A DNA stretch of 64,000 nt from NCBI GenBank assembly GCA_021401465.1, contig JADDMT010000122.1:1-64000 (forward strand), read 5' to 3'. The number at the start of each line of letters is the position of its first letter. Within the stretch, counting starts at the first letter, position 1. Under the pieces are notes generated by a model. That model did no database searches, was not told the origin of the DNA, and saw only the letters and a list, made by a program, of their open reading frames with translations. The stretch comes from Teratosphaeria epicoccoides. Lineage: Eukaryota; Ascomycota; Dothideomycetes; Mycosphaerellales; Teratosphaeriaceae. Shown here piece after piece: positions 47,606 to 60,259 of this stretch. Position numbers and translations under genes: made by a program.

Positions 47606-49177
47606 ATGTCTGCGGGTCTGTACTCGAGCTTCTTCTTCTTCAATCAATCAATTAAGATCAATTAACCCGTCTTAGCTATAATGGCTTATATGCTACAGAC
47701 TAAGTTCGACGCTACTCGCTCTGCCCGCGATTGCCGCTTATGTCGACAATGCCTCGACAACCTTAGTAGCTAAGCTACACACATCTCTCCTCCGCGTGTT
47801 AGTAAGGCGTCCCCTACCCGCGAGGTATGCGTGACTTATACTAACTAAAGCGTAGCTAAGATCTACGTCGGCGGATTTAATAAGGGTAGTATCTACCGCA
47901 ATTATGTTAACTATAATAGCAAGCATCAAAAATGCTAAGACCTCCCTAAAGAGGTATATAGCGAGTACAACTAGCTCTACTGTAACATCGATGACTTCTA
48001 GAGTACGCGCGACAAGGGGATTACTAAAGGCACTCTAACTATGAACAGGCTACAGGCTAAGTACTACGAGGTACTTGCCTACCTGCTTGGCGCCCTCTCG
48101 TGCTTTACCGTAACTACTAACTATTCTCATAGCAGTGTTCGCTTCGACTCTCTGCTAACAGGCGAAAACGTTTGTCTAGGTCTAATCGCAGACTTAGTCT
48201 AGAAGATCTTGAAGGTGCTAACCGTTAGGGTCGAGACCTTCGCCATAGTACGTATATAGTGTAGGTACCGTCTAAGTATAAATGCTAACTTTCTCCGCTA
48301 GGCTAACATTAGCGTCGAGAAATATCCGACTAGCCGTTAGCGTTAGCAACTCAGGGCCCTTGCCTCTATTAACGATGACTTTAAGACGCGGATGATCCGC
48401 AAGAAGGTCATCAAGCAATTCACTACTCCCGCCGCTAAGGCTACGCCCTAGCGCCGTACCGAGAGACAGCCTGCCTCTAAGCCGGTCCTAAGGACTAAGC
48501 CGTAAGTTCCTCACTTGAATTCTGTCGCGTGCGTACAGCTAACACATTATAGCGCCGCCGCCTACGCCGCCTTAACGCTACTATCTAAGAAGAAGAAGAG
48601 GGCTAGGGCTAAAATTGAGGTTAGTGACGAGGAAGCCGAACCTTCCCTGCTTGCGACCCGCACTACGTCTATCAAGACGCTAAGGCACAAGCCTCTAGGC
48701 CAGATCTTTAAGGATGAGGAGGATGACGACGTCTAGGATACCTTCGGTCCTAACGTGATCCCTTCGCGCCGTAGTGTCACTGTACTAGTTATGCCTAAGG
48801 GGGACACTAAGTCCGATGATATAGTCGACACTCGTGTCAAGAAGCGCAAGATGATCTCGAGGGCCGAGTGTGACAGCCGCAAGCGCGCTCGAGTCTCTTC
48901 GCCTCCTAATGCTAAGGATAAGGTAGTCGTTGCGACTAGGCGCGGTAAGGATGTCGCTAGTTCTCTGGCTACTATAGGCTCTAAAGACGAGCTCCCTCGC
49001 AACCTACTAAAGAAGAAGATGCCGGCCTCTCTTCGTGGCGTTACTACCTCTGTTACTCATGGTCGCTTCAGGGTGTTTAGTAGACCCCGTGCGGGTAGGT
49101 AGTCCCTAGCGGACCGTAACAAGAAAGACTCTCCTGCTTTAGGTTTAGTCAGGAAGCCCCTAACTAGTAGTTACTAA
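47606..49177 (+). pseudogene. G6 antisense accessory gene, full length
   Basis: 1572 bp, exactly the length of the G3 and G2 genes, from ATG 47606 to TAA 49175-49177. The N-terminus reads MSAGLYSSFFFFNQSIKIN. Open C-terminal stretches are 48515-48736 (LLSKKKKRARAKIEVSDEE) and 48755-49102. The Gln-to-stop at codon 20 is shared with G3. Confidence 0.78.
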
Positions 49178-49317
49178 GCATTAGCTACGAAGCTAATCCG
49201 AGCATGTCTCTTGTTCTCCTTAGGTTTATTCTAGGTATGCCTTTAGGCATTAATGATATATGAGTAGGGCGTTTGCTTCTTGTTATTACTCCGCGCGTTA
49301 TGCGCTATATACACGTG

Positions 49318-52300
49318 TCAAGAATTCTGCTCTAAAGCCCTTATCTCCCTACGAATCGACCTTCTTAAGCCCTGCTTATGCCTCCTCTACTCTTCGAATT
49401 CACGAATAGCTCTAGAGTGTTCTTGCAGTCTTCGGCTAGAACCTATTATGTGTACTTAGGTAGGTATCCTTTCTACTTCACTAGATAGTACGTTGCGCCC
49501 TTACGCTACATACTGTCCTTAATACCCTAGACTTCCTACTCTTCGTTCTCTTCTGCTACTAGCATCGGGTCCGCGGGCTCTTCGCCCTCGCGCTATACCT
49601 ATAGTTTAAGTAGAGATACGTAGAAGACGTCATGCACACGATACGACGATAGCAATAATAGCCGGTACGCCTGCGAGCCTATCGCGTCGCGTATCTAGAA
49701 GGGTCTAACAAACCTTGGCGTCATCTTCTTGCTTAGAAGTTTTAGCTTGAGATTCTTCGTCAATAGTAATACCTTCGTACTAACTATGTACTACATCGGT
49801 TTAGCATAGGCGTTATTATGTTTAATCTTGGATTCTGAGGCCTTTTTCTAGCGTTCTATTAGCACCGAATATACCTCGCGCATACGTTGCGCTAATTCCG
49901 CGGCGGCTAGTACCCTCTCCTTAGAAGACTCGTCCTGAGGCGGTTCTAGGTGTATTTCCGGATCAAAGCTATAAAGAATCTGAAATAGTAACATGCACAT
50001 AGTAGCATACACGCTGTTATTAACTGCAAATTCTGCCATAGGAATTACGTCGGCCTAGGCATCCTAGTTCTTAGCGTAGTAGCACTAAAGGTACTACTTA
50101 AGAGTCTAGTTCATACGTTTAGTCTGACTATTAGTCTGTAGATAGAATGCTATACTTAGGCGGTACTTAACACGCGCCTTAAACACAAATTCTTGCTAGT
50201 ATTTACTAGTAAAGACAGAACCTCGATCTAATAGGATACTTCGGGGGACATTAAAGCGCCATATGACTTCGTCGCGAAGTAGTCGCGCAAGCTCGCTACT
50301 TATGCATCTTTTCGTACATAGGATAAAGACATTCATCTTAGAGTATTAGTCGACTACTATAAGGACAGCATTAACTACATAGCCTCTCTACTTTGCTAGC
50401 GGCAAATTAGTAATGAAATCTATAGTCAAGTCTTGCCATAGTCTCTCTAGTAGTAGGAGTACCTAAGTATCGCTATAGGGGCAATAGCGCCGAGATTTGC
50501 TAACCTAGCACGTCTAGCAGGATTTGACATAGTCAGAGACATCCTGTTCTAGCGTTAGCTACTAGTATTTGCGTCCGAGAAGTGTGATTGTCTTCTCTAC
50601 GCTAAAATGGCCCGCAAGTTCATCGTCATGATAAATATAGAGGAGCTACAAACAGAGCGCGTAGTTAGCGGGTACATAGAGCCTATTGTTAAAGTACTAC
50701 AAGTCGCCTGACTTGGTCTAGTAGTTCGGACTGCCTATAGTGTCCTAGAGGGCTATACCCTTATCGATTAACTCTAGTTCTCGCTCTTGTAACCGCTAAA
50801 TAAGTCTCGAGACTTCTTTAAAGGGTTCTTTAGACATTACATGCTTACTACATGTAAGCCAGTTAACTAATACACGGATCGAGCTAGACGCGGTCGCTAT
50901 AACCGCTAGATAGGAGGGTTTGTCGCTAGCGGAGGCTAGGAGGCCCTATTAGACCTGCAGTCGACCTACAAGAGGAGCTAATAACAGGTCGCTGCCCTAA
51001 ACTACAAGCTTCGTTTGTAGCATAGGGAGAAGCTGTTAGTTACCCTGCTCCCTAGTGTCGTAGTCTAGTTGTCGCGAAGGACTATCGGCCGGATTCGTCT
51101 TTCTAGAACGATGCTAGATAACGAAGTTAAAGCTAGCGAGGAAAGTCGCCTACCTTGCTTGCTAACTACTTAGCTGCTTTACTCCCATGAAGCCACGAAG
51201 GTTGTTATAGTTAGTAAGCACCTTAATAGGGTACGCTGCGCCTTCGAGGTAGTATTAGTACTCCTTGAAGCTGTCAACAATAGCTAAAAGCTCTTAGTTG
51301 TGAGTCTCGTAGTTAAGCTTAGTACCCTGCATCTTCCGTGACTAGAAGGCAATCAGGTACTATTACGTACTACCTTCGTGTAACTAGAGCTGCGATATAA
51401 TTGCGGCTATTGCGAATTTTGAAGCATCGGTCTCTATTCGGATCTCCGTAGCAGGGTCAAAGTGCTAGAGTATAGGCGTAGTTTAGAAAGCTGCTTTAAG
51501 TTTAGAGAAAGCCTTGCTCTAAGCCTCCTCCTAAGGCACTATCCCTGGCTTTTTTCCTTAAATCGCGCCCTTTGCGAGGGCCGTAAGAGGAGCCACAATC
51601 TTCGAGTAGGACCGTATGAATCTGCGGTAGAAGTTAGTAAATCCTAGGAATACCTACACTTCTCGGAGGGTAGTTAGCTACAGCTACTCCGCAATTACGG
51701 ACACCCTTTAGTCATCCATGATGACTCCGTCTGTGGAGACGATGTATCCAAGAAACTTAATCCTATCCGTCAGGAATGAGCACTTTTTTAGGTTCGCGTA
51801 TAGAGTGAACTTGCGGAGCTGTTCGAGTACTACCCTTAGGTGCCGACTATGCCCCTCCTTCGAGTTAGAGTAGACTAGTATATCGTCTAAATATACTACG
51901 TAACAGGTGTCAACGAGGCTGGCTAGGGCCTAGTTAATATACGCTTAGAACGTTGCTAGTACGTTAGTCAAGCCGAATAGTATCACTATATACTCGAAGT
52001 GTCTATACTACGTTTAGAATGTAGTCTTCTACTTGTCGCCCTTTCGGATCGGTATCTAGTAGTAGGCGTCCTTCAAGTCGATAGACGAGAAGATGGCGGC
52101 GCGACTAAGGCGGTCGAGCGTCTCGCTAAGAAGTAGTAGGGGGCAGCGGTTCTTCTAGGTTATGACGTTAAGGCCCCTATAATTAACGCATAGGCGGAGC
52201 GTGTTATCCTTCTTCAGGACGAACATAACTAACGCTCTAGCCTCGCTGTCACTTCGTCAGATCCACGCGTTCCTTTGCGCCTTGTAGAGGTAGTCTCGAA

Positions 52301-54281
52301 GTGTTTCGAGCTGTAATTCTAACATAGGGTATAGAGGTCGATACGGAGGATTGTAACCCTCCTTAAGGTTAATCGCATGTTCCGCGTCTAGGGCCCGGGC
52401 ATAGGCCGCAGCCTCTACGTCGAAAATATCGGCGTATTCCTCTAACTCTAGTAGAAGGGTAACGTCTTCCTTGACGTTCTGTATGTAGACTGCATACACG
52501 CATTAGACCTTCTTCATGTCCTTGTAGAAGCTATGTGCGTCACGCATCTACACCGCAGGAACTTCGCCTATAGAGCTGTAGAACTAGTTGTTAGTAGCTC
52601 TATTAATAACGACTCCCTACTTGTGGCGCTAAGGGCGGCCGAGTAGGAGCTCCTTATTAGGACCGTCTTTAGCGTAGAAGACTTCGTTAGTCTCGCGTAC
52701 TTCTCCCGAGGAGTCCGCGATTTAGAGGCGCACGTTATGCGCGCCTTAAGCCGCTACGCCTTCGCCCTAAAAGGACTTCATGGTAGGTAGCAGGGCTCCT
52801 AGGATCGGCTTTAAACCGAGCTATACGATTACCCTCTAGGGTATCACGTTAACCTCTGCAAGGTCGTCTAACATACAGTCTACTAGCTTAAGCAAGCCAT
52901 TAACTCGGACCGCACCGGATAGGCGCTAGGCAGGCCACGAGTCTACACTATTAGTAACAGACAGCTTAGATACCCGCGGCAGCTATTCGGCTGTCTCGGG
53001 CCTGTCCTTCTTTTGCCTCCCCTCTAGGGAGATTTTAGACACCTTGCTTACCTTTTTCCTGTCACTTCGTTTAGGACAGCGAGCCGCCTAGTAGTCCCTC
53101 GCTCTACAGATGTGGCAGCTACTCAGAGGCTTCTCGCTACTGTCTTTTAGCTTAGAGGGCTTGCTCCTCCTAAATAGACTACCGCGTTAGGCGTGACCCC
53201 TAGGGCGCTTATAATAGCGGCCCTTTAGTAGGTCCTTAGGGCTTAGACGCTTATTGTCCTTGCTACCCGATTTTCTATTTCGCTTCTAGGTGATCTCTAT
53301 ACGTGTCGTAAGGGACACGAGGTCTTACCGAGTTGTCAGAAGTTCATGAAAAGTCATGATTGTATTCTAAAGATTGTCATCAAGTTTGACGAGTAAGTGC
53401 CGTACGCGTTACGTCTTAGTATAGGGTAGCATCTGTCCCTCGAGTATGGCGAGGTAGGTAGCGAAGCTAGAGGTTGTTTGTCCCTTCCCCTGCTTGGCCT
53501 TCTCGTACTTGACAGACATAGTAAGGGCGCGATTCCCCGGATCCTCGACCTTGTTAACACAGAACTAGCGAAAGTCTGCCTACATATACGTTCTGTCATA
53601 GACCTATATAAGGTCATACCGCTTATGCTAATTGTTGCGAGGTTCCTTATCCTCTTTGAGCTACATCACACTAAAGGCGACTTGTTCGCCCTCTATAGAA
53701 TATCCGCGTAGGTTAAGCACAAAAACTGTCTTACATGCCTGCAAGAAAGTTCGAGCCTCCTTTAAGGTGTCTCCCTTGAACGGCTTCAGGTTGCGTGCGT
53801 TACAACTACCTCCTAGTTAGCCTACTATGGCCCTGAATTCAGGCACTAGACTCGCGGGCACACACAGAGGGTCTGCGCCTGCTAGTAAGTTGTCCTCGCG
53901 GGTCCCTAGCGTGAAATCTCGCTAGATTTCTTCGTCTGCTAGTCTATTAGTACCGCTTATAGCGACGTCTTTATCGTCCTCGCCGTTGTCGCTACTAGCA
54001 GCGGTGCGGCTCTAGCTCTAGTTCGCAAGGCAGTTCGCGACCTAATCGACAATCATGGCTACAAGGGCCAGGTCGATAGTCAGGGTTAGCTGCGGTCCCT
54101 GTGCGGGGGGTCTATTGCCTTGTCTGCTACGTAATTAGCCTCTAGCGGAACCGTCGCTTAATGCAGTGTCGCTCAGAGCGGGTACTTCTGCAGGCTAGTT
54201 ATTTAGGCTAGCTTCGCTATTACGGGCGTTCGGGATGGCGCTCGCTACGCGTTAGTTACGAGTTCGTAGTACTCTAGACAT
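49318..54281 (-). pseudogene. gag-pol: G6 gag-pol polyprotein, RIP-degraded
   Basis: From ATG 54281 to TGA 49318-49320, one base short of whole codons, with a single-base deletion visible near 49409 in the chromodomain region. Recognisable: a protease-to-RT linker (AVYIQNVKEDVTLLLELEEY near 52490), an RT region with YLDD near 51885, and an integrase end (MAEFAVNNSVYATMCM near 50039). It may be a chimera of the two recombined copies. Confidence 0.85.
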
Positions 54282-54330
54282 ATCGTAGTATTCTCTACTA
54301 GACTACAAAGTAGGGGGGAGAAAGCAGAAC

Positions 54331-54690
54331 TAATATAGATGTATATGCTATATAATATGAAAATATCTCGTAGTATGACAGAGTAATCCGACCTTTTAGT
54401 AGGTACAAGACAGCGCTACTTTCTGCTTATCGCAGAGGTAGCGCTAAGGGTGCTTATAACCCCTGACGCTCCTTAATTAGGGAAAGCATGTCTGAGCCTA
54501 ACCCCGCAGGGGTACTATAGGGTCAGCGACGTAGGGGCGTCCTACGTCGACTACTAATCCTACTTGGATAACATACGAGCTAACGTATGTACGAAGGACC
54601 CCCTTGCTATGTGTAGCAGGGTTACTACATGCTAAGGGCGGGCATTAGAACCTATGCGGCTCTAATGGCCCCCTAGTATCAACCGTATCA
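54331..54690 (-). repeat. 5' LTR of the composite
   Basis: 360 bp, TAATATAGATG...CCGTATCA, followed by the duplication AACAC (54691-54695). The internal side starts GCAGAAC. Confidence 0.9.
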
Positions 54691-54695
54691 AACAC

Positions 54696-55340
54696 GCATA
54701 CTTATTACTTAGGCTATGCCTATATCGTGTCTGTTTAAATTTCAGATGTTAGGATTACTCGAAACATGCGTTGTTTATACTCGTTAGTCCCTTAGCTAAC
54801 TTCAGATAAAAGATACGGCAGACCCTTCCGCGCTTTTTGCACCTTATTGCTATAGCCGTAGCCGTCGTATATGCGACGCCGCATTATCTATCTTCTAGTC
54901 CGCTACGACACTATCTGTAGTAGGCATGGTCTAGACGCTAGGGTCTAAATGATTATAGCACTTAAGACACGCATATAGGAACAGGATACTCGAGCCTATA
55001 CGCGCAAGGCAACCGTTTCCTTGCCTGACATGTACTGACTTTGACTAGTATCTCTAGTAGGTAGTAGAGAAGAGTCACATCCTAGGCAGATTTAACAAGA
55101 TAGCTAGGTTTATCAGGCTAGATTACAGGTCGAAATATAAGGCCATGATTGTAGAGGACTTCGTGACTACTAATCCTATCGTTAAAGGTTACTAAGACGA
55201 CCCTTAGTTACTTATATTAACTATGAACAAAATTAAGAGTAGCGCAACTCTTGTACCTGCTAACGCTATCATAATACTAGATGACAACTTCAAACAGTAG
55301 TCGACTAGGCAAGCCTATAGTAGGGTTAGTCGCACTAGAT
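54696..55340 (+). pseudogene. SNF2-helicase-like remnant, part 2
   Basis: Around 55085-55340 the plus strand reads RFNKIARFIRLDYRSKYKAM, then IVEDFVTTNP, LLILTMNKIKSSATLVPAN, AIIILDDNF and TRQAYSRVSR. Order and spacing resemble helicase motifs V and VI of SNF2 proteins (LLxLxxxxxGLxLxxAxxVIxxD...QAxxRxxRIGQ). At least three TAG codons fall at expected Gln positions. The first 390 bp after the G insertion show no clear similarity. It is not known whether this is a host gene or transposon cargo. Confidence 0.5.
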
Positions 55341-55689
55341 TAATGCAGCTAGCGCGATTCACAGAGGCAATGAGATTTTACTAGGTTGCGCTATAGAGCT
55401 AATTCGGAGAATAGACTATAAACCGTTAGCAGACTAGTGACGACTTCATTAATATCATGCGCAAGGATCAGGGCGAGTAGAGAGGCATAGGATTATGTAG
55501 GCTGCGCAGGCTAGCGTGAGATAACAGATTGTTTAGGGTTTAACTGCAATCTTGTAATAGAGCAATGCTAGTAGTTATACGCGAGTAGTATTGTTTTAGA
55601 TAGCGACTATACAAGCGCCTTATCTGATAGAGTATATGCATAACACTAATCATCTCGTCTGTTTATATGTACTTGACGACTACTAAATG
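55341..55689. other. Unassigned degenerate DNA
   Basis: It may continue the SNF2-like frame (DDFINIMRKDQGE near 55440) but has no recognisable motif. Confidence 0.35.
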
Positions 55690-56000
55690 CTAGTAGTATA
55701 CTAGCGGTACGTCTACTACTACTACGTCAAGGTCCGACCTATAGATTGCTACTACATGTTTTAAACCCTTCTAATCGACAGACAACGACTGCTAGTAGTA
55801 TACTAGCGGCACTCCTACTACGTCTACGCTACACATCTAAGCTGCTAGTAATAGAGGGTATAACTCTATGCATATGAATACTATACACTTTAGATTTATA
55901 TATGAAACTACCTAAAATTTAGGATTCCTAGCCAAAATAGCGCTCGTACTGCCTACGATCGACAGAATGAGTTAGCTAGTAATAACTGCTACTAGTATAC
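55690..56000. repeat. Left subterminal repeats of the Plavaka-like element
   Basis: TGCTAGTAGTATACTAGCGG occurs at about 55690 and 55789, about 99 bp apart; a shorter TGCTACTAGTATACTACTAGC lies near 55987. They resemble the complement of the right-hand array. Confidence 0.6.
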
Positions 56001-56364
56001 TACTAGCACATCTATTTTCGTCTACTCTAGGCCCTCCTTTACTACTACACTCTAATAACACTCGATTCTTCTATTAACCTAAACACTAACCCTAACCACG
56101 CATAGCTAGCTAAGATGATGAACCGTCTAAGTAGCAATTAGCTACCTGCGCGGCACGCGTACCTTTACAGGGGTTGGCTGTTCATAGTAATTGACGCGTC
56201 TATAAGCGCTATAGCCTTTGTAACGCATCATGTTAACGATGGCTTCATAGCGCATACTATACTACACAGGCTACAGCAAGGCATTAGAAGGTCATAGTAG
56301 TCATGCCTAGCATGTTCCTACCTACATGGCGGCGAAGTTTTAGTACTTCATTAATTAGAGTACT

Positions 56365-59160
56365 ATGCATCTTAGACCTGACGAGAAATACGCGTCAGAT
56401 TTAAACATCTCCTTAGACTCGAACGACAGAGTCGAAACTTAATTAGCAAACAATGTCCTTGCCTACAAGGAGGGGACATTAGTTGACGACGCTGCGGGAG
56501 TAGATAGGCAGTATGTTACAGACGAGGAACTAGTTACAGTCATCGAGCCTGTGTTTAATAAGGCTCACATATAAGAGAAGGAGATAGTAGTAATAGCTAC
56601 GGCAATCGACGATAATAGCGGTAACATCGACGCGCTTAGTCTCTACGATAACCTAGTAGCATTCACAACAGAAAGAGCTTAGAATAGACAGAGCGACAAT
56701 TGTGCTACTAATTCTTGCTAGTGACAAGACACAGGTTACTAATTATCAAGGTAACCTGATCGCATAGCTAGTATACTTGACAATTAGCAACCTGCCTATA
56801 TTAGTTCTTAACTCTAACTATCGACTAGGCAGCATGCTCCTAGCGATACTACTAGTAGTTAAAGGCGGAAAATGAAGCATTAGGGACAAGCTATACTATC
56901 GCTACATGAAGACAATATTCGACCCTATTGCTAAGTTTGCTACAGGCAAGGGCCTTAACGTCTTGTGTGCGGATAGCGAGACACAGCGATGTTTCCTAAA
57001 TACCGCGGTATATGCAAGTAACTACTAAGAACAGGTAATAATCATAGGCGTGAAGAATAACCGCTACTACATAATATGTATAATCGATCTAGAAAAACGC
57101 GAAGACCTTGAAGTAGTTACGCTATAGCGGACATTTAAGGACACGTAAATACAAATCATACTCTAGCGAGTAGCGAAGAAGGACTAGGGTAGCTACGTAC
57201 ACGACCTACTAAACTTCGCATTTAGGTACCCTAGCCTAAATATCTATAAGACGCTAATAGTAGATGTGCTCTACTAACTCTTTAAGGGTGTATTAATGTA
57301 TGTCATAGATTAGACGCGAGATTTGCTTAAGAGTCGACTACCTCTGTCTTCGAAGCGAGCTAGAGTAGCACTCCTACAAGCTAAGAGTTAGCATAAAGTA
57401 GCAAGAAAGAGTAACAAAGGCAAGACTATTATAGATCATTAACTAAATGTCATTATCGACTGTCGTTTTATACTAGTGCCTGCATTTAGGAACCTCTAGG
57501 TGTTTAGCTAGATGTCTGTAGTAAGCTAATAGACAGGCTAGGAACAGAAGAGTATGCTGCGATAGTTACTCCTAGTCTTCATGCTACTATTAGAAGAGGC
57601 TAAGGCACATAGCGCTATCTAGTTCTTGCGGGCGATAGTAGACTTCTCTTAGTTAGTGTAATATCCTTTACATGATAGCAAAACGCTCTAGTTTATAGCC
57701 CCTGCCCTGTTCTAATGCAACTAGTATAAAGAAGAGTTTAGAGAGTACCGCATAAGCAAAGGAGAGCTAAGAAAGAAGAAAGCATACTAACAGAGCGAGC
57801 AGAGGAGCCTAAGATAGTAGACAATGTGTGTAAACTATAAGGGCACTTTAATTTTCCTAATTTTCATGCTCTTACATACTACGTAGACATGATACGGCTC
57901 TTTAGTAACGCGCTAGACCTCGACACTAGCTACTTCGAACACAAGCATGTCGAATACGTTAAGAAGCTATTCAAATTAACTAACAAGAAGAATAGATAGG
58001 AGGACTAAATTATGGAGTACTTCTAGCGAAAGATTACTATGCTTACATTCTTTAATACTAGCCTAACGTTCTAGTAGCAGACTAAGGCCGAACGTCAAGA
58101 GGCTTAGGAGCGCGAAGTGCCTTAACTAACAGAGTAGAAGGATGTCGAAGCCTTCCTTAGCTAGCGAAGGCTAAGATCTAGCTAATCGTCACTAGGTAGA
58201 GACATATAGAGGACAGTTAGTAATGTAGTAGCATACATAGGGCTAGAGGTAGGGCCTTACTTCTGTTATGCTACTATAGTGTTTGTTAGAGAGTACTAGG
58301 TGTCGTCTAATATAACATTAACGTCGAATATAATGCGTCTTGATCCTGACAGGATCTAGGGAAGACCGGATTAGGTCGACGATTTAGAGGTATCTTTCTA
58401 TGCTAGTATACGGTACTAGAAGATGCATTATAAGGATCTTGACGATCTATCTGCAACTAAGCTAGACGTCATTAGATGTACACTAAACTAGCAAGGAATC
58501 TAGGACAATCGCTGTAACAACTAGCTCTAGGTCTAGAAGTACAAAGTGCCGCTAGTTACGGACGAGACTACTAGTGTTAATAGACAAATCGACCTAGTAG
58601 TTACCTTTAAGGGCCGGCTGCCTGCTTGCCTGTTATATGTCGTAACCTTCTAAGACAAGAAATTGCGCGTCATAGTAGACGGCTACAACTACATAATACT
58701 AGCACATAATAAATGTCCGACCTACATAGGTATGTTCGTAGACCTATTCTAGCTAAAGGATCTAGCTAGAAGAGTAGACGATATTCATAGCATGATAGTA
58801 ATCATAGCGATGCGTTCCGGCCTATAGGAAGGTACTCTGCAAGGTCGCTGTATCTACGGGCTTACTAGCGTCTACTATAGTATCTACGTTATACTAACAG
58901 ACGAATATGACACCTCTAGCTAATGTGACATGTACATTAATAACACTGCCGACTTTAAGACCTATAACTTCATATACAATACAGACTAGGAGGAACAAGA
59001 GTCTAGGGTAGTAACTAAACATAAGCTACATTGCCTAAATATAGCTAAGGAGCGTAATATTGCGGCTACTAGCAAGGAAGGGCCGCTATTGCTTAAGCGT
59101 AGCGTCGCTAGTAGCTCTACTTAGGACTAATCGAGGAGAAACAAACGCAAACGATTATAA
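56365..59160 (+). pseudogene. Plavaka-like transposase, RIP-degraded
   Basis: In order: LVDDAAGVDRQYVTDEELVT (56479); ILASDKTQVTNYQGN (56710) followed by VYLTISNLP; RLGSMLLAILLV, FDPIAKFATGKGLNVLCADS (56930) and EQVIIIGVKNN; DVLYxLFKGV (57263; the family has DLLHQLxKG); IIDCRFILVPAFRN (57445); and FHALTYYVDMIRLF (57860) with FEHKHVEYVKKLFKLTNKK. This order matches the Plavaka family, whose transposase cuts and pastes DNA. The reading moves between two frames at least twice, so indels or lost introns are present. 58020-59160 is a less conserved C-terminal part ending in a basic tail (RRNKRKRL). Confidence 0.7.
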
Positions 59161-59414
59161 CATACATAACGAATACTATACTAGTAAGCTTGATGAAGGT
59201 AGCACGCCGCAAGCCCTAGCGTAAGTAATGCTTCTATAACTAGCGCTACTAGTTTGACTAACTAGAAGAATAAGAGCGAGGGTCAGGATGCTAGATGTAT
59301 ACAAGAAGTAGTCGAGGGTACTAGAAGCATACTACTAGCAGGTTAAATGCTAGCCCTAGACCTGCGGACGTTATGATAAAACTACTAGCAGTAAATCACA
59401 AGAGACGCCTTAAA

Positions 59415-59660
59415 GTGCTACGGGTATACTACTAGCACTTTTGATCGCAGCTAGGTTAAGGCTGCTATTACCCTATCTCGCGGAAATACTAGTAGCAGAT
59501 AGAAGGAGATGCTACAGGTATACCGCTAGCACCTTTAGTCGCGGCTAGGTCGAGTATGCTGTTACCCTATCTCGTAGATCTAGTAACGGCAGGTAGAGTA
59601 AGGTGCTATAGGTATACCGCTAGCACTTTCGAAAGTAGCTAGGGTAGATAGTTTATGCGG
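59415..59660. repeat. 94-bp tandem subterminal repeat, about 2.6 copies
   Basis: TGCTA...GGTATAC...CTAGCAC starts at 59416, 59510 and 59604, a constant period of 94 bp. Each unit also contains GCTAGG and ACCCTATCTCG. Such arrays are typical transposase-binding regions at CMC transposon ends. Confidence 0.75.
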
Positions 59661-59697
59661 TCTGTTGCTAGCTCTAGCCTTAACTAATAGAGCGCAC

Positions 59698-59836
59698 TAT
59701 TAGAAGGGTAGGTACTAATAGCAGGAAGGGGATTAGGTGTTAGACTCGCAGAGTAGTAAAGAATATTAACAAAGGCAATTAACCTTGTACTAACTATCCC
59801 CCCTAGAGGAGAAGATTATAATTAAGCACAGAGCTC
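59698..59836 (-). repeat. 3' LTR of H copy 2
   Basis: 139 bp, aligned to 19273-19410. The plus-strand start TATTAGAAGGG has TG changed to TA. It has a few more differences than the H1 pair has between its own LTRs. Confidence 0.8.
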
Positions 59837-59926
59837 CTAACTACCTATCCTAAAGCTACTCCTATATACTAGAGAGACAGGGCAGCTCTGTTAGATCTGT
59901 TAACAGACCTATTAGACCCGTGTCTG

Positions 59927-60075
59927 TAGATCTGTAGACTAACCCTATAGATCCTAGGGTCTGTTCTTACATAACAGATCCCTTCTCCTATGTAGGCCTA
60001 TAGCTCTGTAGACTAACCCTATAGATCTAGGTGTCTGTCCTCACGTGATAGACTCTCTCTTCTATGCCTACGTTA
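59927..60075. repeat. Two 74-bp direct repeats in H2 3' region
   Basis: TAGATCTGTAGACTAACCCT at 59927 recurs at 60001 as TAGCTCTGTAGACTAACCCT. Beyond it, 60070-60185 is a run of short repeats of TATAGCACTCATGAC type that is longer than in H1. Confidence 0.7.
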
Positions 60076-60259
60076 TGACTCATAGTACTATGACTTAAAA
60101 CACTATAACTTATAGCGCTCATGACTGCTATGACTTAGGCTATAGTGCTCGTGACTTATAGCACTCATGACACTCATGACACTATCCCCCTCTTAGCCTA
60201 GCTCGTCCCTAAGCTACCTTATTAGTACGGGGTTTCTCTTGCTCTTTCTTTGTGTAGTA

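Larger units (their letters stand above)
44597..54690 (-). mobile_element. Composite G element with three LTRs (G5/G6)
   Basis: Order on the plus strand: LTR (44597-44956), partial internal (44957-46522), LTR (46523-46882), full internal (46883-54330), LTR (54331-54690). Only the outermost ends share a duplication, AACAC (44592-44596 and 54691-54695). Both left LTRs are followed by the complement of the polypurine tract, so both are 3' LTRs. This fits one G element inserted inside another, followed by recombination between homologous internal parts that removed the inner 5' LTR and the outer middle. Confidence 0.85.
55690..59660 (+). mobile_element. Plavaka-like (CMC) DNA transposon, degenerate
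   Basis: A transposase remnant is flanked by related subterminal repeats in inverted orientation: TGCTAGTAGTATACTAGCGG near 55690 and 55789, and GGTATACCGCTAGCAC in the right-hand array (59415-59660). Exact termini, terminal inverted repeats and target duplication could not be determined, so the boundaries are approximate. Confidence 0.6.
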
